Positions 52,041 through 63,914 of a DNA stretch of 64,000 nt are shown here, in pieces (the stretch's first letter is position 1; each line of letters begins with the position of its first letter). A program made the translations under genes and the position numbers. The notes under the pieces are model-generated. The model made no database searches. It was not told the DNA's origin and was given only the letters and a program-made list of their open reading frames with translations. The DNA is from Branchiostoma floridae (Eukaryota > Chordata > Leptocardii > Amphioxiformes > Branchiostomatidae): assembly GCF_000003815.2 (NCBI RefSeq), contig NC_049984.1, positions 735,004 to 799,003 on the forward strand, given 5' to 3'.

Positions 52041-53859
52041 TGAACTCATTATTGCAGCCGTTTCCAACTGTGTCTACATTTAGGAGGAGTTGGATGCCTT
52101 GGAAGACAAAGGCAGGACACAGTCTAAACTGTTTTTACTTTAACTCTGGTAATGATTATATCAGGCCTACCAAGTTACAACAGAGGTGTGCATTGTAGTA
52201 AAGCAATACAATGTATGATTATCATGATAGAAAGCCTAAATGAAATGGTCCCAAGCACCCTAGTCCTGTATGCAGAAACATGATGACTTGTGGAGGCTGA
52301 CAGGGTTGTCAGGAGCATGGATGTACTTACATATGCATAAACAGCTCCTGGGAAGCCTTGTCAAACATGATGATACAGTATACTGTAGTTAGAGAAGATA
52401 GACCTGAGAACATCAGGGTCTGAGCAGACCTAGAATTCATTCATTTTAGCTGTTCATTTTTATTTTATTACTGTGATCAAAGAGGTTGTATAGAGACCTC
52501 CTTGCTGTGATCCAACAGAACAAAGAAAATGAAGGATGTCCCACCTCGTGTTGAAACGTTGTTTATTCCATATTAATGCTCATTGCTAAACACAGGTCAG
52601 CCCAGCTTGTTACAGTGCAACCGTCCAAACTTTTGACAGCGGAGTCTAGGTGTGGTATGAAACTGTGAACTGATGCCAGAATTAGCACGGAGGTAGTGTA
52701 TTGTGAAAGAACATTGTTAGGAGTTACATTGTGGAAACAGCTACAGGGGAAGTGTATTGAATTTGTTAAAGCAAGAAGTAATTACTGGTAATAAAAGTAC
52801 CAGGGGTAGTGAATTGTGGAGGTAGCACAATTTTGACATTGAATCGTGCTACACATTATTGTTTGTATGTATGAAAGAGTTGTGTACTTCAACTAGGACA
52901 GCAGATGGCTTATAATATGTAGATGCCCAGTGCAGAACCACAGGCTAATCAGTCTCCATACAGACTGAGTTTTTTTATGACTCCAGATGTATGCAACTCT
53001 ACCAGCTTTTTGACTGCATCTATAATACATGTGTAATCTGCAATGTATTTTATAGTTAGTGAAATACCAAACCTTACCCCAGCAGTCATGGGGAATATAA
53101 AAAGGATGCTCTGGACGTTCAGTTTTGGGCTGGAGTGTGATGATTGGCAAACCTCCAAATGTGTGGGTCAATAAGGAAGGAAAGGAACTTCAGTCATTAA
53201 TCTCATCATTAATCCATTCATTAATCCGTTCAGAAGTCCGTGAGAATTTTCCCTCTACTGTTATTTCAGTTAACTGAACTGTTATTTCAGTCTTGCCCAG
53301 TGCAAGGAGGTTGGAAAATCAGGGCCCTAGTTGCAACTTTATTTGTCCTGCGTTCCGTTCCTTAAGAAATTTTCGGCCGACCCAGGTATGACTAGTGGAG
53401 GATAGGGGTCACCATAGGGTCACACTGTAGTTCGAGTATGATGCAACATTGAACTTAAAGGCGTTCACCTGGCTGGGCTACGTGCAACATCACATGGGCC
53501 CTGGTCAGGTGATTCTGGTCTAGTCCATTTACTCTATAGGGAGGGTAGTGTATAGAAACCTACGCATGGCAAAACGTTTCTGCCAAAATCACCTAAATTC
53601 TACGTGTTATTTACATTTTACAAACCGAGTCAGATTTCTGTCTAAAACAAACACGTCAAAGTGTATCATCTGGATTCATAATTCACCTTTTAAACCCTTT
53701 GGCAGTTTGGGTCCCACCATGTCTAAGTGGTACGGCCCCATCCCTACGTAGGATGACGAGGCAAAGTTACTGCTGGTGAAGGCTTGTGTTCCGGCTGCCA
53801 TGTCACTGTGAGGTTTTCTGCCCGAGAAGTCAGCTGCTACAGACGACATTTGTGCCACC

Positions 53860-56800
53860 ATGCTGCGGATAGCTGTGCAGGAGGGAAGGATGGTTCAGGC
53901 AGCCGTACGGGGGCTGGCTCGGGCCGAGTCTACTTCCGCCCCGCAGCCGGACCCACCACGGGACGCTCCGGCCCTCGGCCTGCCGCCCACCATCCAGGGC
54001 TTACAGCGGCCCAACCGCACAGTGCGGCCTCGCCAGGCCAGGGCCGTGCTCCGGGCGGCGGTACACGCGGCCCAGGCCGGGCCCGGGGGCGGGAACGTGC
54101 AGGGGGTGCAGGCGGGCCAGGAGGCCGGCTCCAGGGCTGTACACACACAGGTAGGTGCTGTGGAGTACTGTAACATATGGCGTGTCTGCTGTGCGGGTGT
54201 GAGTGTGTGTTTTTGTTTGAGAACGTGCACAGGGTCTGCCTACCTCAGAGTCAGAGACTGACCCGTCCCTTCAGAATTCCCAGCTGCTGGAGTGTGGCGG
54301 AAGCTGTGTGTGTGTGTGTGCATGCACATGTGCTGTGAGTGTGTGTGTGCTGTGAGTGTGTGTGTGTGCTGTGAGTGTGTGTGTGCGTGCATGTACATGT
54401 GCTGTGTGTGTGTGTGCTAGCCGCGGGCGACTGTAGGTCTATTTATCACGGGAGCATAGCGATAAATAGACCTACAGTCGCCCGCGGCTATGTGTGTGCA
54501 TGTGCTGTGAGTGTGTGTGTGTGTGTATGCACATGTGCTGTGTGTTAGTGTGTGTATGTGCTGTGTGTGCGTGCATACGTGTGTGCTGTGAGTGTGAGTG
54601 TTTTGATGTGATGTCTAACCCCTGTAACTCGTCCCTTCCAGCCGCTGGAGTGTGGCGTGAGCTGCCAGGGTCCGCAGGGCGACGGCTGCAGCTACTCCGC
54701 CCTGCAGTTCAGCAACATGTTCACTCCTGTCAGCAACAGCAGCTGTCAGGGGGTACAGCAGGCCTACAGGCACAGCACAGGTGAGCACAGCTGTACACAA
54801 TAACACACTCAGCAACAGCAGCTGTCGGGGTACAGCAAGCCTACAGGCACAGCACAGGTGAGTACAGCTGTACACAATAACACACTCAGCAACAGCAGCT
54901 GTCGGGGTACAGCAAGCCTACAGGCACAGCACAGGTGAGTACAGCTGTACACAATAACACACTCAGCAACAGCAGCTGTCAGGGGGTACAGCAGGCCTAC
55001 AGGCACAGCACAGGTGAGTACAGCAGGCCTACAGGCACAGCACAGGTGAGCACAGCTGTACACAATAACACACTCAGCAACAGCAGCTGTCAGGGGGTAC
55101 AGCAGGCCTACAGGCACAGCACAGGTGAGTACAGCTGTACACAATAACACTGTCAGCAACAGCAGCTGTCAGGGGGTACAGCAGGCCTACAGGCACAGCA
55201 CAGGTGAGTACAGCAGGCCTACAGGCACAGCACAGGTGGGTACAGCAGGCCTACAGGCACAGCACAGGTGAGCACAGCTGTACACAATAACACACTCAGC
55301 AACAGCAGCTGTCAGGGGGTACAGCAGGCCTACAGGCACAGCACAGGTGAGTACAGCTGTACACAAAAACACTCAGCAACAGCAGCTGTCAGGGGGTACA
55401 GCAGGCCTACAGGCACAGCACAGGTGAGTACAGCTATACACAATAACACTGTCAGCAACAGCAGCTGTCAGGGTATAGCACAGGTGAGCACAGCTGTACA
55501 CAGTCCATACCAACACACACCATCATCAGGTAAATAAGCCAGTACAGCATTAAACACACAGCTATTGATGCAGCTGTGTTTTTTTACACCTTGTAATTAA
55601 GTGTCTCCTTACTGATTCAGGTGTGTTTTTGTCTCCTGTTGATGCAGGTGTGTTGAGTGGAGACCCGTTCAGTCCCCAGCGTCGCAGTTTCCACTCTGTT
55701 GCCAGGCGACGCGGCAGCCCTGCTCCTGTCCACCTTCTCACGTCTCCAGCAGAGCTGACCAGCATCACGAGCCCGACAGGCTGTGCAGAGCTGGGCAGGA
55801 CAGCCAGCGGGACAGTGCTGGGCAGGACCGGTAGTAGGACAGCCAGCGGGAAGGTGCTGAGCAGGACAGCCAGCGGGACCCTGCTGGACACAGGTACCCT
55901 GTCTCTGCACTGCTTCAGCTTTCCTCGCCACCTCTGTACATCCGCCCCTGATAACCAGGCAGGGAAACCCCACAGGCACCTCTGCACCTCCGCCCCTGCT
56001 GGACAGACCGGGAAGCCCCCCAGCCAGCGGGAGCGGCTCCAGCGAGCTATTCGAGACTACGGAGGGACGGTCGTCGTGTTTCACGTTGGGATCTCCCTGC
56101 TGTCCCTGGGCGGCTTCTACCTCGCCGTGTCCAGGTGACTGCACTTCCACTTCTTCAGAACCCCCCGCAGGTCGAGATGGTTCCTTCCCACCTCCCCCCT
56201 CAGTTAGAGATGGTTCCTTCCCAACTCCCCCCTCAGATAGAGATGGTTCCTTCCCACCTCCCCCCTCAGTTAGAGATGGTTCCTTCCCACCTCCCCCTCA
56301 GGTCGAGATGGTTCCTTCCCACCTCCCCCCTCAGATAGAGATGGTTCCTTCCCACCTCCCCCCTCAGTTAGAGATGGTTCCTTCCCACCTCCCCCCTCGG
56401 ATAGAGATGGTTCCTTCCCACCTCCCCCCGCAGGTCGAGATGGTTCCTTCCCACCTCCCCCCTCAGATAGAGATGGTTCCTTCCCACCTCCCCCGCAGTT
56501 AGAGATGGTTCCTTCCCAATTCCCCCCTCAGTTAGAGATGGTTCCTTCCCACCTGCAGTCGCCTCACACCTGATAGTATTGGGTTACCCCCTAGCTACCC
56601 TGCTACTGGTCTCTCCCACCTCTCCTGTAATGTTGGCAATACTGAAATATCACCAAGTGGTCCATGTGTGTGTGAATTGTGAATCTGCTGGTCGTCTGTG
56701 CCTGACTGCCATCTGAGCTGCAGGATCCTTTCTGCCATTTCTTGCCTCCTGACAAAATATACAATCATTATGTACTCATTTATTCGTTCAGTCATAACAC

Positions 56801-57213
56801 TAGTTAGTATTGTAGTATTGTAGATGCTCATCCGTCGTTGCGACGGGAGAAACATGGTAATATATGATCTATGTAAACACTGGAAAAGTTTCTTCCTTCA
56901 GTAAGGTATATTGATGTTTTATATAAGTTTGAACTTGCACATTTTTGGTATATGTTCAAACTATTGCAATCTAACACTGTAACTAAGTGTAAGTTGTGGC
57001 TTTGTGTTCTGCAGTGGGATAGACATGGTCGCCTTGCTGCACAAGATCGGGGTGGGGAAGACCATCGCAGAGTCAGGTATAGCGACAGGAGCAAGCACCT
57101 TCGTCATCGCCTACGCTGTCCACAAAGTCTTCGCACCTGTCCGCATCGGCATCACGCTCACCTGCGTGCCTTTTGTAGTTCGTTACCTGCGCAACGTGGG
57201 GCTGCTCAGATGA
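53860..57213 (+). CDS. FAM210B: FAM210B-like mitochondrial membrane protein (DUF1279)
   Basis: Four exons join in phase: 53860-54150, 54642-54780, 55648-56134, 57015-57213 (stop TGA); 371 residues against roughly 190 in human (recalled). The DUF1279 core spans about residues 270-371: LQRAIRDYGGTVVVFHVGIS, hydrophobic SLLSLGGFYLAV, SSGIDMVALLHKIGVGK, FVIAYAVHKVFAPVRIGITL, VRYLRNVGLLR. It matches human FAM210B more closely than FAM210A (FAPVRI..TL, no C-terminal extension). FAM210B is a mitochondrial protein connected with energy metabolism and erythroid differentiation in vertebrates; the role here is unknown. The start ATG at 53860 follows GCCACC, a good Kozak context. The N-terminal half is low-complexity Arg/Ala/Gly-rich and includes a TASGTVLGR repeat. 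The exon 2 3' edge is expanded in an array. Its position beside FAM210A suggests an old tandem pair. Confidence 0.88.
54295..54600. repeat. TG-rich repeat, FAM210B intron 1
   Basis: (GTGTGTGTGCTGTGA)n-type repeats, interrupted by the hairpin at 54418-54490. Confidence 0.9.
54418..54490. mobile_element. Perfect 30-bp inverted repeat (hairpin) inserted in TG repeat
   Basis: Arms 54418-54447 and 54461-54490 are exact reverse complements (outer TAGCCGCGGGCGAC, inner CTATTTATC) around a 13-nt loop. The composition differs sharply from the surrounding TG repeat, which suggests insertion of a small foldback element. A transcribed hairpin RNA is possible. Confidence 0.8.
54715..55495. repeat. Exon-edge minisatellite, 3' edge of FAM210B exon 2 (~10 copies)
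   Basis: Units of about 70-90 bp, some shortened to about 35, carry the exon 2 end (SNSSCQGVQQAYRHST) and the GTGAGTAC donor followed by AGCTGTACACAATAACAC. The real exon ends at 54780; all copies lie downstream. Confidence 0.95.
55790..55880. repeat. Coding minisatellite in FAM210B exon 3
   Basis: Three imperfect copies around AGGACAGCCAGCGGGACAGT encode GRTASGTVL-like repeats in the linker. Confidence 0.8.
56160..56560. repeat. ~33-bp minisatellite, FAM210B intron 3
   Basis: About 12 copies of AGATGGTTCCTTCCCACCTC plus CCCCCTCAG. Most units end in a pyrimidine tract plus CAG and so look like splice acceptors. No exon sequence is included. Confidence 0.93.
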
Positions 57214-58291
57214 GCTGCTGTATCATAGATGTACAGAGACTTGTAATTAGGATCAACTCTAATCTGGGACAGTGTTGTAAACATTCCCTGTGCATATTGG
57301 AACTAGAAGTGCTGTACAGAATGGGGACTTGTGTAAAACTTGTGGCTACACGTTTCCTGTGCAGAACAGTAATCGTTGGAAACTTAAACTTTTCTGAGAA
57401 ATCAGTGATGCTGAAGCATTTGTCTTTTGCAATGAATTATCAGACTTATGAAGCTCGATAGCAAATACTGGAAGCTGATTTTTATGTATGCCTCAACCCT
57501 TTACATGTATGTATGTATGTTTACAGGAAAGAAAAGTGTTCAGTGTAAATTTAGCTGTTCTCAGTAGCAACATGAGAATTATGATTTCAGAGGTTTTCTT
57601 CTGTCGCACAGGAAGAAAGCTGCTTTAAGTTAAACCAAAAGGGTTCCAAACTTCAGAATACTTTAACATGCTAAAATACATGTACTTAACTACAAAACTT
57701 AATGGATAAGTTTGGAAATGACTAGACAGTTGATTTAGCATCTGCTGTGTTTTGTCAGTGATCTATGATGTAGTTGATTATCAATATGTGCTTTATATGT
57801 AACAGCAGTTGTGAAAAGCTTTTTTTCTGAAATATTTTCGCATGTATCAGAAGACAAGCCCCAGACCTGTATGTACCTGAGGAGATGTTTGAGGTCTGGT
57901 GGTTAGTTTTGCTGAGTCATGGTAGAGTGTGTACAGCATCAATCTCTGTATTCTGCGTCTACAGTGTATATATAACGTTATGCAGGGCTAGAAATGTGCT
58001 GGGAGCCTGGCCTTGAAAATTAGGTCCACATAAAAGATTTTGAGTGCAAAGCACAAGGTATACTCGAATGTCAGTAAAGTCTAATTACAAAACCTTATTC
58101 TGTTACTGCCTCACAGAGATTGAATCTGACCTACCTTTAAACAGTAATACAACAATTTGTTTAGTATTATCCTGACACAAGAATATGCTGTATACTATTG
58201 TAGAATTAGATGTTTATTCATGCAACCCTACACAACTATCTAGATGCACCCACTGTCAAACATCAGCAGTCATTGCCCATGTTGCACACTG

Positions 58292-58297
58292 AATAAA
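58292..58297 (+). terminator. Candidate poly(A) signal of FAM210B-like
   Basis: AATAAA about 1.1 kb after the stop. The intervening 57214-58290 is presumed 3'UTR. It includes a CAGGGCTAGAAAT motif near 57983 that may be a fragment of the CAGGG element family. Confidence 0.4.
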
Positions 58298-58884
58298 GTC
58301 AAAACAGGTGCACAGCCCATAACGTGACCCCCAGTATGTCTGCCCTGCTACAGAATGTTCCAGTAGCTGTTATCATACGCAGTTTTGTCAACCTCGCCCC
58401 ATTCTGCAAACATCCTGGGTTAATCATTATTACTTAATGTGTAATTCTCACCGCTGCTTCCCACGTTCCCACTTCTGTTGTGATTGCATCAGCCATGTCA
58501 AAGGTCATCCGCCTGACCTTTGCAGGTTCCAAGGCTTTGTGTTGGCAGAAATTTCCAGAATGCACTTGACCCTGAGGGTGCCTTGATATATTTCTGAGGA
58601 TGTTTGCAGCCATTCTTATGTCGCACCAATGAAAGGAAGGAGATGGAAGGTGTAACTTCAGATATTTTATTGTTGATAGAATAACTCATGGATAAGGGAG
58701 GGGCATGTACAGTACAGACGTTACCTGTTTGTCTCCAAGCCAAATCCTTGGGGGCCAAAAAATATTCAGCTGGCCCAACAATATCCTCAAAGATGAAGTA
58801 CATGTAACGTTACTTGGTATCAATCAGTTAACCAACCTGTAGTTGGTCTAATCTTGGAATACAATGTGACATAACAGTTACAGC

Positions 58885-59323
58885 TAGGGTTGGGTACCGG
58901 TACAGAAAATTCAGGTCCAGGTCCGGTTCAGGTCCAAAGGATCAGGTCCAGGTCCGGACCTGAACCTGGACCTGATTCAGTATGACTCATACCAACGGTC
59001 CATTTCACTACAAAGAAATCTGTTTAGTTGAGTATTAGACTTACACTGGCGTCTTAAAATCCTACAACGCTAACTGCACCTGTACGATTGACTGTAAAAC
59101 TCGGTAGAAATGACTATAAACTCTACTCTACTTCACTCTTGTTACTAGTATTTTCTTCCACCTGCAAGCGCCAAAACGTGTGAATGACTGATCAAATAAT
59201 ATGTTAATTTTCTAATCGGTCCAACATCCGGTCCACCTAATTTTTTCAGGTCCGGTTTTTCTGGACCGGTCCAACAAGAGAAGCCGGTTTTGTACCGGTA
59301 CGCTGTACCGATACCCAGCCCTA
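58885..59323. mobile_element. hAT-like MITE with 8-bp duplication GTTACAGC
   Basis: Ends are TAGGGTTGGGTACCGGTAC...GTACCGATACCCAGCCCTA, flanked by identical GTTACAGC at 58877-58884 and 59324-59331. The element is 439 bp, and its interior is rich in CAGGTCCAGGTCCGG motifs. No transposase is visible. Confidence 0.88.
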
Positions 59324-59821
59324 GTTACAGCCAAATTATCTGGTGCCATTAACTGCGACCTTAGCAGGCTAAAGGTTAACCAGGCCATAGCTTGGTGCAC
59401 CAACAGCAATAAAGAATAAATGACAGAATGTTTGTGTCATGACTGGTTCCTGCTTTGGTTTAAGCAAGATTTGTGTCTTTTCTCTGAAGTTTATGGTGAA
59501 GTTGTCCTCAGAAGACTGCTGGGACCCTTAGTACATTGTTTTGTAGCTGAAAAATACATGCAAGACCATGCAAGAGGTGGGATTTAACTGCTGGACACAC
59601 TGCCCAAAGGTCCTTGGACTATCCAACGATATGCCTTCAAGCTGCAATGTCAAACTTGAGACTCATGACGTCTATTAGTAAATTGTTATTTGTCATGGCT
59701 GATGATGATGGATAGATGACAACAACAGCAAACCTTTATGACGATGCCTTTTTTTAAATAATAGGTCACCCAAACATTTTCAAGTCCTTGTTAGGGATTA
59801 GAGAGTAACTTAACTAAACAC

Positions 59822-59881
59822 GCCAAAAATAGTTACTCAAGCAACTGGATATGGTTGCTTGAGTAACTATTTTTGGCGTAT
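59822..59881. repeat. Palindromic hairpin with TAGTTACTCAAGCAAC arms
   Basis: Arms of about 25 bp (CGCCAAAAATAGTTACTCAA and onward, and its complement) surround a loop of about 7 nt. The same AGTTGCTTGAGTA motif occurs singly near 2185 and 41315, which suggests the ends of a dispersed element. Confidence 0.65.
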
Positions 59882-60454
59882 CTTATTACCTGGATGTCTA
59901 ACCTACATCGACGTAACTTAACTAAACGTTTGGGACTCTGTTGACAGTATATAAATTAATATTAATACTACTGTAAACCAGATGACTTCATTCCGAAGAT
60001 ACAGTAGTATCCAACATTAACACTAATATACTAATATACTAGCTGTTAGTAGTACAACAGCGACGTCTAGCGATATATCTATAAAGCTCCCTGACTTTGG
60101 GTGTTTTAGGCGTCTGCCATTCCATATAGAGGGGGGCATATAGAATAAGGAATAAAAATCTTCTAGTTGAAAACTTTGTTAACAACACTTTGAAAGTCTT
60201 TGTTAGCTTTTAGTGTACTTAACATTAAATTCATGTTATTATTATAGTTTTGAATTGGTATATTCCATACTTTCTTTCCATGTTTGTAACTTTTCATACC
60301 TCCCGCGACCAGTTTGGTATAACCTAAAATCATCCAATCATAGCTGCGCAAGAAAAACAAATCTGACCAATCGTGTATCGCCAACGGCGCGCAGTTGACC
60401 AATCAGCGTTAAGGCACTTGTTTTCAAATTTAAACCCAGTAGGCGCCATATTGG

Positions 60455-60564
60455 ATCGCCCTTATAGCCAGGGAAGGAGGACAACAAAGATACTTGCCGC
60501 CGTTTTCGAGAAAATAATAATTTTTCCTTAACTCTGTCGTGAAAGTGGAGCTATTACACCCCAG
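60455..60564 (+). other. Possible 5' untranslated exon with strong donor
   Basis: A GCCATATTGG (YY1-like) motif is followed by a stretch ending CACCCCAG and then GTAAGC at 60565, a consensus donor. No ATG-initiated frame is apparent. It pairs plausibly with the acceptor at 63739. Speculative. Confidence 0.3.
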
Positions 60565-61059
60565 GTAAGCGCTAAGTGGCTGTAGAATCTTCATTTGCGA
60601 CTTTTCTGGTCTCTGCTGGCTCAGGAAAGTATAGCTTATGATTTCCCTCAATCTTTTGGTGTGACATGTTGAAGACCCTCGCCTAGTACTTAACTTAATT
60701 TTGGCAAGTCTTTTTCTAGACATTCTGTCTCGCATTTTACCCGACGATCCCATAAGATGTGGCAGTTATTATGCACATATAATTGCCTATTCTACGTTGA
60801 AGTGCATGTGTATCAGCTAATTCTATTCCCGCATAATTTATCGCGAAGTTTCTGGTTGTGACTGAGGCAGACCGCCTGTCGGCCATGTTTTTTGCCGTTG
60901 CACCGAGGTCACATAATTTTCTCTCCCACATTTTAGTCGTTGAATTCTAGTAGTTATAGCAGTTCTAGCGTAGTTCTAGTCAAAAATGCTTATTATTTGT
61001 TTCTTTCTATTTTCAATAGATTGCAAACAAATTTAGCAATTGTGAGATTGCGTGGCGCA

Positions 61060-61245
61060 AATTATTGGCAGCGCGTTGGGCTCAGGCCCAAGAAGTTCGA
61101 ACCCTGCCATGCCACCGATCTTGAGCGTTGGGCCCTTGGTAAAGGCACTTTACACGACTTTCCCCACTTCACTTGAAAAATGAGTACCTGGCTTCGGTTA
61201 GGGCCGTCCCTCGGATAGGATATGGAGGTCTCGTTTTTTTTTCCA
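61060..61245 (+). mobile_element. tRNA-derived SINE-like copy
   Basis: Box-B-like AGTTCGAACCCTG, then GGTAAAGGCACTTTACACGA, CCCCACTTCACTTGA, GAGTACCTGGCTTCGGTTAG. This is the same order of blocks as the copy at 49277-49470. Confidence 0.7.
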
Positions 61246-61585
61246 TGCGGAGTTGCCTGAGCTATGACGACTGTTGCTGTACTACTTGGTACTACTTTTG
61301 CTTACAGTTACACTTACAGTACGGAAAATTCTTCCAAGGTCCTTACAATTTGAATAAAAACAACCACAAAAGTGGGTAAAAGTAGTAAACATAGAGCCAG
61401 AAAGTCCAACATTTGAGTCTGATGTTTTTCGTAATATTATTAATAACATCATGTTTCAACCTTGCTAAGTAAAGATGAATCAGTGCTCAAAGTACATTCT
61501 TTCTGTAATACAAGCAAATATTTTGTATGCATGAGTTATTTTTAACATGCAGAATGGCGCATTCAGAATGTTTTATCATTTATGT

Positions 61586-62410
61586 CAGGCCTCGAAATAC
61601 TTTTTTCAGCCAGGTTGCGCAGGTGGCAACCTGAATCAAAAACCAACTTGCGCCATCAGCATTTCAGGTTGCGCCACTTCCAAGTTGTTACTTTCTCCGA
61701 ATTAGCTACTTATCCATTATTTGTGAAAACAGTTCATTTCAAGACTGCAACAAAAATAATATCTCAATGAACCGTGAAAAAATCGCGACCTCCGTTGAAC
61801 AGTGCCGCCCGTGCGCCCCTCCCCAGTATAGTCATCGCAACACTAGCTGTTGTTTTTCCCGCATTCCACCAACAGTATTGTCCCAAACAAGCAAAAAAAA
61901 AGCTCCAAAATAAGCCTATACATGTACTTATCAGCAAGGACGTTAGGCAGTCGATAAGTTTTCGTAAACATTGTCAAAGTTTCACGCTTTGCTGCGTGAT
62001 TTTCCCCGCGAACACAGCGTTAGGACATCAGATATTCTACCAATAGCAGCGCCCAGGCGCGCTACGTCACACCAAAATGGCCAATGGAGTATGACTCTCG
62101 CGATTGGCGAGATATAAGTTAGTGCGAGATTGCACGAGAATTAAAATGGCAGCTCCATGGAGGCCGAAATCGGCAAATTTTGAAGTTTGAGCGAAGTTTC
62201 TGGAGGAAAATTAGGGCTTACCAAAGGCATACATCCCAAAAACAGGGCGTAGATTTTCTGATATTTTTTACTAAAGGGCCTGTTAATTAAGGATCGTTTT
62301 GTTTACCCAAAAAATCTAGTTGTGCGCGGCAAAACTTGACTTTCTGAACAACTTGCGCAGAGAAAACTACTTGCGCGGCAGGGGTGCACAAGTGGTTAAT
62401 TCGAGCCCTG
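61586..62410. mobile_element. CAGGCCTCGAAATAC element, 5-bp duplication TATGT
   Basis: Ends are CAGGCCTCGAAATAC...AATTCGAGCCCTG, flanked by TATGT at 61581-61585 and 62411-62415. It is a third member of the family at 34985-36132, with a different interior (TTGCGC-rich subterminal motifs). Confidence 0.75.
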
Positions 62411-62602
62411 TATGTGCAAATCTCCCAAACCTCGAAGTTGCATCAGTTTCAGTTGCAAATTGCATGTTTATTACTTGTATTGTTTTACTAGTGTCCCAAA
62501 TCTCCGGAGAGGACAGAAGGGAAGATATAATACAGCTGGATACCAGGCTAGACCTCAACTACCTGTCCATCCCTAAACGTGTAGTTATTGTAGAAGGTTA
62601 TA

Positions 62603-63711
62603 CAGTAGAAGTCGCTTATTAGGGAAGGCCATTTGCCAGCTAAATTTTCCCGACTAACCGGCGTTCCCGATTAAAAGATGTTGCTCGAAATGACCCGAGT
62701 GGGTATGGGGGAGGGGGGCATCGGTGAACGCATCGCACGCATTGACACAAAGAATACAACACAATCATTTCTACCACAAATAATCAAGTCCATAATTTCA
62801 TTAAACTCCACAAATATACTTATTAGCCACTTTCAGCGGCAAATTTATCTTTTATCGGTAATTGTGATATTGTTATCACATTTTAGTGTCGAAGAACGAA
62901 TCGCGATGCATCAAAAGATCTGTTACGTTTCGTCTATAGTATCGGCTTGAAGAAAACAAAGAAATTAACACTGCTAAAACACGTTTAGCTACCGAAAAAA
63001 CGAGGTACATATGCAAACGTATTCTAAATTTGCCAAATGAACAATTGTTTTGATTAATAGAGGACTGATCAAGGGTACAGTGCACGCGCTTACTACGTAA
63101 GATTTGTCGACATGTGATACACAGACGAAAAACATCGCTACGTTGTAGGACGAAAACGCTCTTGGTTTTCAGACAAACTTTATGTACTAGGCGAAAATAC
63201 TCATGACTAACGCATAAATAAACTGTTAATCTTCATATCTACAAATTTTCCAGTTACGATGTCCACAGATTACACTGAAATTTTGCCACAGTCGACAGCG
63301 TCATTTTCAAAACATTTCCATCACGAAAACAAAGATGGCGGACGCGGCGTCATGTGTAGTATCCCATGATTCCCTGCGGCAACCGCCGGGCCGCGCGCTA
63401 GCGACGTAAATTGAATAGAAATCGCGGCCTTTTCGGACTCAAAACAGGCAGTTTTGATACTTTTGGCGATCTGATATGTTTATACGGGAAAATTTTGGTT
63501 CATTCCTGCTGATTCTGGTGATTTGTTTGGCATATTTCGGGGTTAACATGCGTTGTAACTTGAATTTTTTTCCCGATTAGCCGATTTGGGCTTTGCAAAT
63601 ATGGGGTGCTGTAAACAATAGCGCCAATGGGAAATGGTTTTGGATTTCAGAATTCTTTGCAACTAACCGATTTTTGCGACTAAGCGTATTGCAAATAGCT
63701 GGCTTCCACTG
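62603..63711. mobile_element. pogo/Tigger-like nonautonomous element (possible)
   Basis: Ends are CAGTAGAAGTCGC...GGCTTCCACTG with flanking TA at 62601-62602 and 63712-63713. Both subterminal regions contain CTAACCG and CCCGATTA motifs. It is about 1.1 kb with no recognisable transposase. The CAGT ends and TA duplication fit the pogo branch of Tc1/mariner. Confidence 0.55.
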
Positions 63712-63739
63712 TATTGATAATCAATGTATAACATTACAG

Positions 63740-63833
63740 GTATCCCCAAGTTTGCAGACCAACTGTGAAGTCTTGCACCAGAGCACTGTGCAATTTTGGA
63801 GGTTCTGTGTGACCCAGTGAGACAGCCAAGATG
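63740..63833 (+). other. Possible exon ending in a start codon (ATG|GTAAGG)
   Basis: A TTACAG acceptor precedes 63740. The stretch ends GACAGCCAAGATG directly before the donor GTAAGG at 63834. A start codon as the last three bases of an exon is known in many housekeeping genes; the rest of the gene would lie beyond the window. No product can be named. Confidence 0.35.
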
Positions 63834-63914
63834 GTAAGGGTGCCCAACTGTTACTCCCTACGTTCTGTAGTTAATGACTGAGTAATGTACCCAGGTAGAA
63901 GTATCCAGCCAGTA

